From Candidatus Thorarchaeota archaeon (GTDB lineage Archaea > Asgardarchaeota > Thorarchaeia > Thorarchaeales > Thorarchaeaceae), in the NCBI GenBank assembly GCA_030669595.1, contig DAOVDG010000010.1:1-32325 (forward strand): a stretch of 32,325 nt of DNA. Direction: 5' to 3'. Below are positions 7,608-16,390 of the stretch, piece after piece. The notes below the pieces were generated by a model. It saw nothing but the letters and a program-made list of their open reading frames with translations. It had not been told where the DNA came from and searched no databases. The position numbers and the translations under genes are program-made. Within the stretch, counting starts at the first letter, position 1; each line of letters starts with the position of its first letter.

Positions 7608-8582
7608 ATGGCTCGCAGTGCTGTAGTGGCGATTGGTGGCAATTCGCTGATAAGAGATAAGAAACACAGGACAGTTCCTGACCAGTATGCTGCAACGGTT
7701 GAAACCTGCAAGCATATCGCAGACATGATCCAGGATAATTGGAATGTCGTCATCACCTCGGGAAACGGACCCCAAGTAGGATTCATTCTCCGACGTTCCG
7801 AACTTGCGGCGCATGAACTTCACGAAGTGCCTCTGGACTCTTGTGGTGCAGATACTCAAGGAGCCATTGGATACATGATACAGAAGGCGCTCTACAACGA
7901 GTTTCAGAAGAGGAACATGGACATACATGCAGCCAGCTTGGTAACGCAGGTGCGTGTTGATCCTGAAGACTCCGCTTTCAAGAATCCGGCAAAGCCAGTA
8001 GGTTCCTTCATGGACGAGAAGACAGCAAAGAAACGGGAGAAGGATGAGAACTGGAGTATCATGGAAGACTCAGGAAGAGGATGGCGAAGAGTTGTTCCCT
8101 CGCCAATTCCGATAGAGATCATTGAGCTTCCAGCAATCCACGCGTTGCTTAATGACGATATTGTTGTCTATGCTGTTGGGGGAGGTGGAATTCCTGTCAT
8201 ACAAAACGATGATGGCGACCTAGAAGGTGTCGCTGCTGTCATTGACAAGGATCGAGCATCTAGTCTTCTTGCTACGGGCCTAAGGGCCGATGTCCTCATT
8301 ATATCTACGTCCGTAGAGAAAGCCTATCTTAATTTCGGAAAGGAGAACGAAACACCAATCGACAAGATGGATCACATCCAAGCTCAGAATTACATCGAGG
8401 AAGGCCATTTCGCTCTTGGCAGCATGCTCCCAAAGGTGGAATCGTGCATTGATTTCATCAAGAATGGCGGTGAGCTAGCCATTATCACAGACCCTCCCAA
8501 CATCACAAGAGCGTTGAAAGGAGAAACAGGCACTCACATCGTGCGAGGCCATCATGTCCCACCGCCCCCAGAACGCCGCTAG
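7608..8582 (+). CDS. arcC: Carbamate kinase
   Basis: This 324-residue amino-acid-kinase-fold enzyme interconverts carbamoyl phosphate plus ADP with carbamate plus ATP. Visible family motifs are AIGGNSL near the N-terminus, VITSGNGPQVG near residue 50, YAVGGGGIPV near residue 195, VIDKDRASSLLA near 215, and the C-terminal ITDPPNITRALKGETGTHI. The usual length is 300-320. The ATG at 7608 follows AGGTGA at good spacing, and a GTG nine bases upstream lies within that site. RidA begins 31 bases downstream on the same strand, so the two are likely cotranscribed. No arginine deiminase or carbamoyltransferase gene is nearby. It may work in ATP recovery from nitrogen-compound breakdown or, as in some archaea, in making carbamoyl phosphate. 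Confidence 0.93.
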   Translation: MARSAVVAIGGNSLIRDKKHRTVPDQYAATVETCKHIADMIQDNWNVVITSGNGPQVGFILRRSELAAHELHEVPLDSCGADTQGAIGYMIQKALYNEFQKRNMDIHAASLVTQVRVDPEDSAFKNPAKPVGSFMDEKTAKKREKDENWSIMEDSGRGWRRVVPSPIPIEIIELPAIHALLNDDIVVYAVGGGGIPVIQNDDGDLEGVAAVIDKDRASSLLATGLRADVLIISTSVEKAYLNFGKENETPIDKMDHIQAQNYIEEGHFALGSMLPKVESCIDFIKNGGELAIITDPPNITRALKGETGTHIVRGHHVPPPPERR

Positions 8583-8613
8583 CACTTGACCGCCAGATTA
8601 ATGGGGGAGGTCC

Positions 8614-9015
8614 ATGTTGCCTGACCCGATACAAATGACAAAAGAGGTCGTTTCAACAAAGAAGGCACCGAAAGCTGTTGGTCCCTATTCACAGGCCATC
8701 AAAGCCAATGATTTCCTTTTCTGCTCAGGGCAGATTCCAATGATCCCCGAAACAGGAGAGGTCCTCACAGGCTCAATAACGGAGCAAACTCATCAAGTAC
8801 TGAGCAACCTAAAAGCAGTAATCGAAGAGGCTGGGTCATCTCTCGCCAATGTGGTGAAAGTTACTGTCTTCCTTCGTGACATGAATGACTTTGCTGAGAT
8901 GAACATGGAATACGCCAAGTGGTTCTCAGGGATTCCTCCCGCCAGAGCCGCGGTTCAAGTGGCAAGACTGCCAAAGGATGTCGCCATCGAAGCAGAGGCG
9001 ATTGTGCTTCTCTAG
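8614..9015 (+). CDS. ridA: RidA/YjgF-family imine/enamine deaminase
   Basis: The 133-residue protein matches RidA throughout: [33 protein letters not shown], the helix [35 protein letters not shown], and [23 protein letters not shown]. Arg111 in the PARAA motif is the residue that binds the substrate carboxylate in catalytic RidA proteins, so hydrolysis of 2-iminobutanoate/2-iminopropanoate to keto acids is expected. The active form is a cytosolic trimer. The ATG at 8614 has a strong GGGGGAGG three bases upstream, rather close; an ATG at 8635 would give a product nearer the usual 126 residues. Its linkage with carbamate kinase suggests a shared nitrogen-catabolic context. Confidence 0.93.
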   Translation: MLPDPIQMTKEVVSTKKAPKAVGPYSQAIKANDFLFCSGQIPMIPETGEVLTGSITEQTHQVLSNLKAVIEEAGSSLANVVKVTVFLRDMNDFAEMNMEYAKWFSGIPPARAAVQVARLPKDVAIEAEAIVLL

Positions 9016-9206
9016 GGCGCGTCTCCAAGACTGCTCACAGCAGCACTACATCGATAGTTCCAGATTTGAAGGTTTCATATTGGGTCTTACACAGCTCTGA
9101 GGTTCGTCGGGGCCGCTGATTCCATGTCATGCACTTGAACAAGCATCTCTTTGATAGGTTCAATGATTGTCTGAAAAGCCGGGGCCGCGGCGGACAGTCA
9201 GAAAGG

Positions 9207-9214
9207 TATTTATC
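9207..9214 (+). promoter_or_regulatory. TATA-like box for the exported three-domain protein gene
   Basis: TATTTATC lies about 50 bases before the ATG at 9259. It is followed at the expected distance by a likely transcription start and a GGTGA ribosome site at 9244-9248. The gap of 243 bases before the gene holds no other gene I can support. Confidence 0.5.
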
Positions 9215-9258
9215 ACCTGTCGATTGGCACAGCCGTACATATCGGTGAGTGTTGTACA

Positions 9259-10713
9259 ATGGTCACAATTGGCAGTCAAGGAAAACTCATAGCAGTCCTT
9301 GTTGGTGTCCTAGTTCTTGCAGGGGCTTCAATAGGGGCGATTATGCTTCTGCAGCAGTCCTCCCCAGGTCCATCAATTGATGTAATCAAAAAGGATGGCA
9401 CCCGACAGACAATCACGCTCTCTCAAATGTTATCTATGGAGTCAGTTGAGGCTTATGGGGCCTACGAGAACTCCTACGGCAACCCTCGCGGCAATGGAAC
9501 CTACAAGGGAGTTAATGTTTCGAATCTCATCGACCTGGCTGGCGGAATGGAGAGCACAGACCGGATCGTTGTCAATGCCTCAGACGGTTACAGTATCACC
9601 TTTCCGTACGAGAAAGTATACCCGTCTCCAAGTATACACGATCTCCAAGGGGATATGATACTGGCGTACTCGTACAACGGGACTACAGCGCCAGAATGGG
9701 AGCAGGGACTCAGAATTATCTTTCTCCCAGAAGATGAGTATTACTCAAACGCTGATGCCAATGCAACAACTCCTTCTGAATACTTCGGAGGCGCCGCAGG
9801 GCCGCAATGCGTGTCAAACGTAGTCACAATCGAAATTGTCGAGCCCGTGCTCAGTATTACTGTAGGCGATGAAACAACTAGCTACTCCATGAATGAGCTC
9901 CTTGCTCTCCCATCAATCACTGGAGAAGGAGGTTACAGGAAGACTACGGGCACCATCGTTGGACCGTACAACTACACTGGCGTGACCATACAGCATTTGC
10001 TAGAACTATCCGGCACACTGCCAGTTGAGTATTCCATCGAAGCAGTTGCATCTGACTTATACACGACCTACTTCAATAGAACGGAGGTGGAGGGGGCACT
10101 CAAAGCCTACGATGCAGAAACAGGTGATCCTTTGGGAATGGGAGACTTCACGGTGATTCTTGCCTACCACGAGGGAGGCGAACCGCTGGTCCATGGTGGA
10201 CCCCTCAGGATTGTAACCCTTAGCGAAGATGGCTATCTTTCAGATGGCCATTACTGGGCGAAAGATGTTGTAAACATAACACTTCTTGATGAAATCGAGC
10301 ATTGGTCGCTTGAGCTCCGAGGCGTAGAGGAATGGAATATGACACATGATATATACTACTCACTTGCCTCGTGTCCGCATCATCACGTAGAACTCACTCT
10401 TGGAGAAAGCGTTTACGCCGGCGTGCCGCTCTGGACGATCATTGCCTCGATGGACGGCGGGGACGATGATCACTATCTGTTCAACACAACGCTTCTCTCC
10501 CGGAACTATAATGTTACTCTCTTCAGCGAAGATGGTGCTAATGTCACATTTTCAGCAACACAGCTCGCTTACAACTCAAGCATTATCGTTGCTGGGTGGG
10601 TAAACGGAGCACTCCTGCAAGAACCTGACTGGCCGCTGAAATTGGTAGTTCCGGAGGGGGTTTCGATTCTTGGTAACATCGTTCGAATCGAAATGACTGG
10701 CTGGGACGATTAG
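9259..10713 (+). CDS. Exported protein with three tandem sulfite-oxidase-fold-like domains
   Basis: The 484-residue protein starts with a signal anchor (hydrophobic residues about 9-31), so the bulk faces outside. Three related segments follow at about residues 38-195, 197-340 and 345-482. Each has a start of type xVxVxDGxxxxITLSxLL, a central YxGVxxxxLL motif (TYKGVNVSNLIDLAG, NYTGVTIQHLLELSG, VYAGVPLWTIIASMD), a strand-rich aspartate/serine segment (NASDGYSITFP), and a closing LRIIFLPED/LRIVTLSED-type strand. These resemble the oxidoreductase molybdopterin-binding (SUOX) fold. I see no equivalent of the catalytic cysteine in a CxGN-type motif, so enzymatic activity is doubtful and a binding or structural role is likelier. 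N-glycosylation sequons are numerous. A TPR gene follows 14 bases downstream. Confidence 0.6.
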   Translation: MVTIGSQGKLIAVLVGVLVLAGASIGAIMLLQQSSPGPSIDVIKKDGTRQTITLSQMLSMESVEAYGAYENSYGNPRGNGTYKGVNVSNLIDLAGGMESTDRIVVNASDGYSITFPYEKVYPSPSIHDLQGDMILAYSYNGTTAPEWEQGLRIIFLPEDEYYSNADANATTPSEYFGGAAGPQCVSNVVTIEIVEPVLSITVGDETTSYSMNELLALPSITGEGGYRKTTGTIVGPYNYTGVTIQHLLELSGTLPVEYSIEAVASDLYTTYFNRTEVEGALKAYDAETGDPLGMGDFTVILAYHEGGEPLVHGGPLRIVTLSEDGYLSDGHYWAKDVVNITLLDEIEHWSLELRGVEEWNMTHDIYYSLASCPHHHVELTLGESVYAGVPLWTIIASMDGGDDDHYLFNTTLLSRNYNVTLFSEDGANVTFSATQLAYNSSIIVAGWVNGALLQEPDWPLKLVVPEGVSILGNIVRIEMTGWDD

Positions 10714-10727
10714 TAAAAGGAAATCCC

Positions 10728-11477
10728 GTGTTTCATCCAAACATGCTCGCAACTATTCAAGCCAGCTTTGGAATTGCTACAAGAACAATGTTTTTCTTTG
10801 GAATGTCAAGCGCAGAACACAGACATAATCTAGCCGGGGGAAAATCATTGAGCAAACCAATTCAAGAATGTCAAGACTCAGGCAGCATTCTTAATCAAGC
10901 GGCTTGTTTCATTGAGAATGCCCAGTATCAGCAGGCTATTGTTACCCTGGAACAAGGGCTCACAGTTGATCCCAATAACAAACCCATGTGGGAGAGCGTC
11001 TTTGCCTGCAATCTTGAATTAAAGAGGCCAGACAAGGCGATTGAGGCCCTAGACCATATCATTCGTATCGAGCCCAACTCGCAGATTGCATGGGGTGAGA
11101 AGGGGTTCCTACATCTACTCCTTAATGAAAGCAGCAAGGGCATGGAAGCCTTACAAAGAAGCCTTCGTCTCAACCCTAGAAATGGTCGTGATTGGCATCT
11201 ATTGGCTGCGGCGTTCATGACTAATGAGCAATGGGAAGATGCGCTAGAAGCGCTTGGCAAAGCGCTTTCCTTAGAACCTAACTCGGCAATGGGCTGGCAC
11301 AACTGTGCCATATGCTATTTCATCCTTGAGAACTTTGAGGCTGCACTCACCGCAGCAGATTACGCCCTTGCACTGGATCCAACACTTGAAGATGATACAT
11401 TGGATTGGATAGACGTCGTGCGTCAAGCTATGCTAGGGTTCGACTATGATTCTGACATCGAATCTGATGCCGGGTAA
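10728..11477 (+). CDS. Tetratricopeptide-repeat (TPR) protein
   Basis: The 249-residue product carries about five TPR units from residue 45 to 240. Examples are AQYQQAIVTLEQGLTVDPNN, KRPDKAIEALDHIIRIEPNS, SSKGMEALQRSLRLNPRNG, EQWEDALEALGKALSLEPNS and ENFEAALTAADYALALDPT. TPR arrays are protein-protein interaction scaffolds, and no enzymatic domain is visible. The GTG start at 10728 is favoured by AAGGAA at 10717-10722. ATG codons at 10743, 10788 and 10804 would give shorter forms that still contain every repeat. The 14-base spacing suggests cotranscription with the exported three-domain gene, but the TPR protein has no clear signal peptide and is probably cytosolic. Confidence 0.85.
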   Translation: MFHPNMLATIQASFGIATRTMFFFGMSSAEHRHNLAGGKSLSKPIQECQDSGSILNQAACFIENAQYQQAIVTLEQGLTVDPNNKPMWESVFACNLELKRPDKAIEALDHIIRIEPNSQIAWGEKGFLHLLLNESSKGMEALQRSLRLNPRNGRDWHLLAAAFMTNEQWEDALEALGKALSLEPNSAMGWHNCAICYFILENFEAALTAADYALALDPTLEDDTLDWIDVVRQAMLGFDYDSDIESDAG

Positions 11478-11548
11478 TATGTGCACCGTGGATTCTCTCG
11501 GGAATTGGATTATCCGTTTGAAGAGCAATGAAGAAAGGAATCCAAGCT

Positions 11549-13465
11549 TTACGTGTTCTCAGTACGAGCCGCCCCGTTGAGTGACGCTACACTCTCAATC
11601 TCATTCTGGATTGACCTAGTTTCTTCTTTCAGTCCGTGATGCTTTGCAGACTCTAATGCCTCCTCAAGGGCAATGGTCAGTCGCTCTAGCTCTTTCTGAC
11701 GCTTCGCGTGGTCGGAGATGGCCAACATGGCATTACGTTTCTTCGGCATTACTCTAAGTAGACTATGAATAGCCTCCAGAGCGTCGTCCTTGCTGGACAT
11801 CACTGGTTCTTGCTCGTCGTCTGAGGCTGATATGATGCGGCCTATTTGTTCATGGAGCTGTTTGTGCTTGCCCAGAGCACCCTTGAGAATCTCTTGGACT
11901 TCACTGTCCGACTCTGCGTTGGAAAGTTCCTTTTCGAGTTGCTTGATGGTTCGTTCAAGGAAGCCCCTTCTCTCGGACAGACTAGTTCTTCGCTGCTCCA
12001 TCCAGCGCCACTCATTCTCCATGCCGTGAACAAGAGCAATCGCTTGATTCACCTTGCGCTGATAATTCGCGAGCTTCTCCTTGGCAGCTTTAAGGTCAGA
12101 CTGTAGATTATCAGTAAGGTAAGTTAGCTGATAACTTAACATATCGTCAGCATTGTCCTCGGAGAGCGTACGTGACTCTCGAATGGCTGACTCGGCATTG
12201 CTCCATAGAGAGTCAATCTCCGCATCATCTCTCAAGGTTTGGCCCTTGAGCTCAAGCTCATCTGATATCTGTTCAATCTCCTTATTGATGGATTGAATCG
12301 CTTCAATCTTAGACCGGAGTGATGCTTTGCTTCGTCTGCTGCTGATTTCTCGTGTCAGCTTCTCGCGTTCCTTAGGAACTGCTTGAAGAGCGTGAACATT
12401 GTCGATGAGAAACTGTAATGCAGTGTCATACTCCGCCATAGCCTTGGAGAAGTGGCGCTCCTGCAGAAGACCGTCGCCTTGACGTTGATGATTCAACACG
12501 GACTCTAGCACATCGTAAGGCGACGTCTTGAGTAGGTGGTCATCTTGAATTTGATTATTGGCTTTGCATAAATCTAGTGCTTGCCCTTCAAGAGAGATGC
12601 CTATGACCATCAATCCTTCTGAAGATGCAACATATATCAGGTCATGGTCAGCTGCAACCCTTCCGTGCTTGATCCCATTCTCTCTGATCTGACCTAATTG
12701 AACATCTTTCTTAAGATCCCAAATGGTTAGGAACCCTGCAGTCGAAGATGTAACGAGATAAAGATCATTGGCCCACATTGAAACCAAGGGCTCATCAGTC
12801 TGTGATTCCAGCGTCCGAACATGGTTCCATCCAACACGGTCCCAGAGCTTCACATCACCCGAGGTTAGACCCACCATGACAAACTGGGCGTTACCTGTTA
12901 CAGCAGTACTGCGGTCTGTCTTATCAAGCACCGCGAGCTCAGTTGGTGCTGTATCAAGATCACGGGTCCAAACCACTGGAGATTCCTTCTTGGTCCCTGA
13001 GCATATTACGCTGCCATTGGACCATAGCACTGTTATTTCTGACTTGTGCAGTGGCCAGCTTGAAGTTTCGTTAGTATCCTTCTTAATTGACAATAGACGT
13101 CCTTCACGTGTGCCAATATAAAAAGAGTCACCATGGAGGTCAGAGGTCAGCGCATGATAGCTGAGCTCGAACCAGCCAATCAGCCCCCAAGTTCCCTTTC
13201 GCCACATATACACTCGTCGTTCGCAGGTGGCGTATACATGATCCCTGTCAACATGTACGGCTAATGGCTCAGAGTTGGTTTCACCTAGTTCAGCAACAAG
13301 CTGCCAATCACCCTTAGACCACACTCTCACGTATTTGTCCTTGCATGCAGCGTAGAGAAACCGGTCATCATGGCTGATATCGACTGCGTCTACCTCAAGT
13401 ACAGCCACCTCCTCGTGAGTTACCGAAGGTGATTCTGGCGCAGAATTGTCCTGTTGACCGGACAT
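11549..13465 (-). CDS. WD40-like beta-propeller protein with long C-terminal coiled coil
   Basis: The 638-residue protein is modular. Residues about 20-300 contain WD40-like blades with ending strands YVRVWSKG, RVYMWRKG, DVKLWDRVGW and FLTIWDLKKD, each preceded by an LYAAC/FVMVG/LYLVTSS-type strand. A helical hairpin (LLQERHFSKAMAEYDTALQF, about residues 340-360) resembles a TPR or MIT hairpin. The remainder to about residue 630 is heptad-rich coiled coil (for example KEIEQISDELELKGQ, RTIKQLEKELSNAES, KRQKELERLTIALEEALES). This architecture suggests a scaffold. The ATG at 13465 follows GAGGAAGG at eight bases. A 48-base upstream extension is rejected because it would bury that site. It is divergent from the tubulin-family operon, about 210 bases between starts, which hints at a shared role. 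Confidence 0.8.
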   Translation of the reverse strand: MSGQQDNSAPESPSVTHEEVAVLEVDAVDISHDDRFLYAACKDKYVRVWSKGDWQLVAELGETNSEPLAVHVDRDHVYATCERRVYMWRKGTWGLIGWFELSYHALTSDLHGDSFYIGTREGRLLSIKKDTNETSSWPLHKSEITVLWSNGSVICSGTKKESPVVWTRDLDTAPTELAVLDKTDRSTAVTGNAQFVMVGLTSGDVKLWDRVGWNHVRTLESQTDEPLVSMWANDLYLVTSSTAGFLTIWDLKKDVQLGQIRENGIKHGRVAADHDLIYVASSEGLMVIGISLEGQALDLCKANNQIQDDHLLKTSPYDVLESVLNHQRQGDGLLQERHFSKAMAEYDTALQFLIDNVHALQAVPKEREKLTREISSRRSKASLRSKIEAIQSINKEIEQISDELELKGQTLRDDAEIDSLWSNAESAIRESRTLSEDNADDMLSYQLTYLTDNLQSDLKAAKEKLANYQRKVNQAIALVHGMENEWRWMEQRRTSLSERRGFLERTIKQLEKELSNAESDSEVQEILKGALGKHKQLHEQIGRIISASDDEQEPVMSSKDDALEAIHSLLRVMPKKRNAMLAISDHAKRQKELERLTIALEEALESAKHHGLKEETRSIQNEIESVASLNGAARTENT

Positions 13466-13624
13466 TTTATTGGCCTTCCTCGTATAGGAATTGAATTCTA
13501 ATTCCCGTAGCATGACTTAAGGCATTTCCTAGCTTGGCTGCTAATGCCTCGCGGATTTCGAGCAGCTTACAGACGCGATTAGTGTATAAACAAGCTAGAT
13601 TCAATTGACCCAAGCGCAGAACAG

Positions 13625-13632
13625 TTTTAAAA
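13625..13632 (+). promoter_or_regulatory. TATA-like box for the tubulin-family operon
   Basis: TTTTAAAA is 44 bases before the operon's first ATG, with a strong AGGAGG (13663-13668) seven bases upstream of that start. A second box, TATAAA at 13585-13590, lies farther up in the divergent region and could serve either direction. Confidence 0.55.
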
Positions 13633-13675
13633 CGACAGACCGATTTGAAGTTACGCTACATCAGGAGGAAGGCTC

Positions 13676-16372
13676 ATGGATAGTCACGTATGGCGGCGCG
13701 AACTTGATAGACTCTCTGAAATGAAAGGAATGTTAGCAACAATCAACCCATCCACAGAACAACAGACTGACCGACAGGTTCGCCAGTTGTATGATGTGTA
13801 TGCGAAGCTTACGGGCCTAGACAAGGATCTCAGTGATACTTCAGGATTGAGCGTCCTGAAGAAGAGGAAGATTGCCGGCCAGATAGAAAAGGTGTCCAAG
13901 AACATCAAAGAAGATTTCATGAGAGTGGTCAGAGACTTCGCAGATATCTTCCGAAAGGAGCAGAGAGACTTTGCTGCAATGCTGCCACGCATTCAGTATT
14001 TCAAGCCCGCCGAGACAAAGACGCTGTCATCATTGAGTTTCCCGTCAATAGGTGCAGGAGACATAGATGACTTCGAAACGCTGTATAAATACGGGAAGAC
14101 ATTCTCACAGCATTACGCGACTCTTCATCAAGATTTTGTCCGAGAAGTCAAGGGAAAGCTTGACGAGAATAAGAGGACTCTCGAAACCTATGAGAGACAC
14201 ATTTCCATTGACAGAGGAGAGGTACCCACAACTTCCTCCATCGACGAAGTCGCTAACCTACCCATGACTGACCTAATTCCCATTATGGAGAAACTGAAGT
14301 CGGATGAAATCTATCTTGACGGACGCAAGGATGAGGTCAGCAAGATGCTGAGTGTTTCACTTATCACAGAAGTCGAGTCACTGCAGACCTCAGTTGAAAC
14401 CGCCTCGCGTCTTGGACTAGACCTTCCGATGGATTTCACGAAGCAGCTTCGGGTGATTGCTAGGGACTCATCCAAGGCAAATAACTTGACTGCGTTGATC
14501 AGCCTTGAAAATCAGCTTGATGCTGCTAGGTTGAAGATGTCCAATATGCTTCGGGATAGAATCATAAACATGAAACATGAGGTCACCGCCAAGATTGTTG
14601 AAGGAGGCATTCCTACTACTGCAGATGTCATTCCTCTACCCCCTGATGTCGTCCCTGAAGCTGATAATATCGCAAGCCTTCTTTCCGCTTATCAGAAAAT
14701 GGTAGAATGGAGCGGACAGGTCAAGATATCTCTTAAAGACAGAGTTGTAGACGCCCTTAATGATGTAGAGAAAGCAACGGACTTCCCTGATGATGCTGGC
14801 ATCAAGGACATCATCTCGGTTCGCAAGTTTGTTGCAGACTCCAAGAAAGAGTTGAAGCGCGCCGAGATTGACGGCATGATAAAGATTCACCTTAAAGCTA
14901 GGTCAATGGTAGACGAGTATAACAAGAACATCACAGAACAGATCCGGTCGTATATCACCCGGTTCAACGAACTGGCAACATCAGCAGACAAGGTCCTAGA
15001 CTACGCGCAGCTAAGTAAGAAAGCTCCAAAAGTCGAGGAACTAGAAGGTGGAACCGTGTTTCTCCTCGAATCCTTGGCGAACCTTAGAAAGGCTGTCGAG
15101 AGTGGAGTCGGCACCTTCCGAGATGCTGCAGGCCAAGAGATAGATGCGATAATATCAGACCTGCAGACAATCAAGCCTGCATTCGCAGAGATTTTCATGC
15201 CTATCATCAGCGAGCTCGACGAAACCAAGAGCCGCATTGCTGTAATGGAGGAATTTGGCGAGATCCGCTCAGAGATGCGAAGCACAAAGGAAGCCATTCT
15301 AGCCAAGGCAAAGGATGCCTTGGAGAACCTCCGATATCGCTTAGGCGTAAAAATTAGACTTGCCGCAGCCAAGCTTATGGGCGCAGGAGTGGAAATCCCA
15401 AAGGAAGCACAAGAAGCAATTGGTGAGCTCAACTCTGTGAGCATCGCGGCTGACACCGTGTTTAGTCTCCCGGCCATTGCCCGTAAAATGGTCGAGCTCT
15501 ATGAACACAAGATCACCGCGAAGGTTATCGAGGCCCTCGATACGGAAACGGTGGAGTTAAAGACATCCTTCGGACGCGCTGAAGCGATTGGCGTTGACCT
15601 GAAAAAGGAACTGAAAGTTCTTGACAAGATCATCTCCCAGCCCCCTCAGGAGCTGGAGGATGCCGCTGAGTACTTCGACAGGATTAGGGCTCTCACTACC
15701 TCAACAAAAGTCCAAGATAAAATAAAGGATAGAGCCAATGAGTCATACGAGCAACTCAAGAGTGCAACCACGTTATTTGAAGACCAAGGGATGCCCGAAA
15801 CTGTGGAACGTCTGAAAACGCTGCTGGAGAAGGTTCCGGAACAGCTCTCTGCAGAGTCTCAGCACGTGAACGAGGCACTTAGCGTGTGTCTCACTCTTGC
15901 AACAATCCAAGATGAGATGCTTTCCATTGTCAAAGGGATATCTCAAAAGGATGGAGAGAATCATTTAGAGAATCTCAAGAGAAAGAGCAAGTATCACTCG
16001 ACCATAACACGTGTGTACGAAACTCGTCCTGATGATTTTAGTAAGGTTATTTATCCTCTAAAGGAACTTCAGGAAACAGAAAAGAAGCTGGAAAAATCTG
16101 AAACCCTTGACGAGGCAATCAAACATTTCAACAAGATAGCTGAGTTGAGAGAGGGCTGGGTCGAGAAAGCAGGCAAGATGAACGAATGGCACAAATCAAT
16201 GAAAATGTTTATGGCTGGTTTCAGTCCAGCGGCTTCCCTAGATGACCGCAACAAATTCATTGACGACGCAACTCGGAAAATCAAAGAAACCTACAGCAGA
16301 GAGGACATCAGTTCTTATCTAGGCTGGGCGCTGAAAGAAATCGCCGAAACAATGGTCGAGAAACGAGGATAG
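13676..16372 (+). CDS. 898-residue all-helical coiled-coil repeat protein
   Basis: I do not recognise a named family. The protein is almost entirely helical and charged, with no transmembrane segment and no signal peptide. Degenerate modules recur, marked by an A-x2-x-G-[LVA]-[DE]-[LI] turn between helices: ASRLGLDLPMDF (about 242), AKLMGAGVEIPKEA (about 566) and AEAIGVDLKKEL (about 636). Each is flanked by long amphipathic helices such as KTQ-, KLEKS- and DKIKDRANESYEQL-type stretches. This looks like a spectrin- or plakin-like rod rather than one continuous coiled coil. It is the first gene of an operon, with the tubulin-family GTPase starting 18 bases later, so it is a good candidate for a filament partner, cross-linker or membrane linker. 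Cytosolic location is inferred. Confidence 0.75.
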   Translation: MDSHVWRRELDRLSEMKGMLATINPSTEQQTDRQVRQLYDVYAKLTGLDKDLSDTSGLSVLKKRKIAGQIEKVSKNIKEDFMRVVRDFADIFRKEQRDFAAMLPRIQYFKPAETKTLSSLSFPSIGAGDIDDFETLYKYGKTFSQHYATLHQDFVREVKGKLDENKRTLETYERHISIDRGEVPTTSSIDEVANLPMTDLIPIMEKLKSDEIYLDGRKDEVSKMLSVSLITEVESLQTSVETASRLGLDLPMDFTKQLRVIARDSSKANNLTALISLENQLDAARLKMSNMLRDRIINMKHEVTAKIVEGGIPTTADVIPLPPDVVPEADNIASLLSAYQKMVEWSGQVKISLKDRVVDALNDVEKATDFPDDAGIKDIISVRKFVADSKKELKRAEIDGMIKIHLKARSMVDEYNKNITEQIRSYITRFNELATSADKVLDYAQLSKKAPKVEELEGGTVFLLESLANLRKAVESGVGTFRDAAGQEIDAIISDLQTIKPAFAEIFMPIISELDETKSRIAVMEEFGEIRSEMRSTKEAILAKAKDALENLRYRLGVKIRLAAAKLMGAGVEIPKEAQEAIGELNSVSIAADTVFSLPAIARKMVELYEHKITAKVIEALDTETVELKTSFGRAEAIGVDLKKELKVLDKIISQPPQELEDAAEYFDRIRALTTSTKVQDKIKDRANESYEQLKSATTLFEDQGMPETVERLKTLLEKVPEQLSAESQHVNEALSVCLTLATIQDEMLSIVKGISQKDGENHLENLKRKSKYHSTITRVYETRPDDFSKVIYPLKELQETEKKLEKSETLDEAIKHFNKIAELREGWVEKAGKMNEWHKSMKMFMAGFSPAASLDDRNKFIDDATRKIKETYSREDISSYLGWALKEIAETMVEKRG

Positions 16373-16390
16373 CTTCAGGAGAAAGAATCC

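Noticed and set aside
9016-9180. Minus-strand open stretches reading FQTIIEPIKEMLVQVHDME and YETFKSGTIDVVLL in different frames
   Set aside because: They look protein-like and could be a frameshifted remnant, but each is short, a TGA lies directly upstream of the first, and no ribosome site or family is visible.
15001-15477. Minus-strand ORF of 158 residues inside the helical protein gene
   Set aside because: It is a Ser/Arg/Ala-rich shadow of the coding strand, without family features or a ribosome site.
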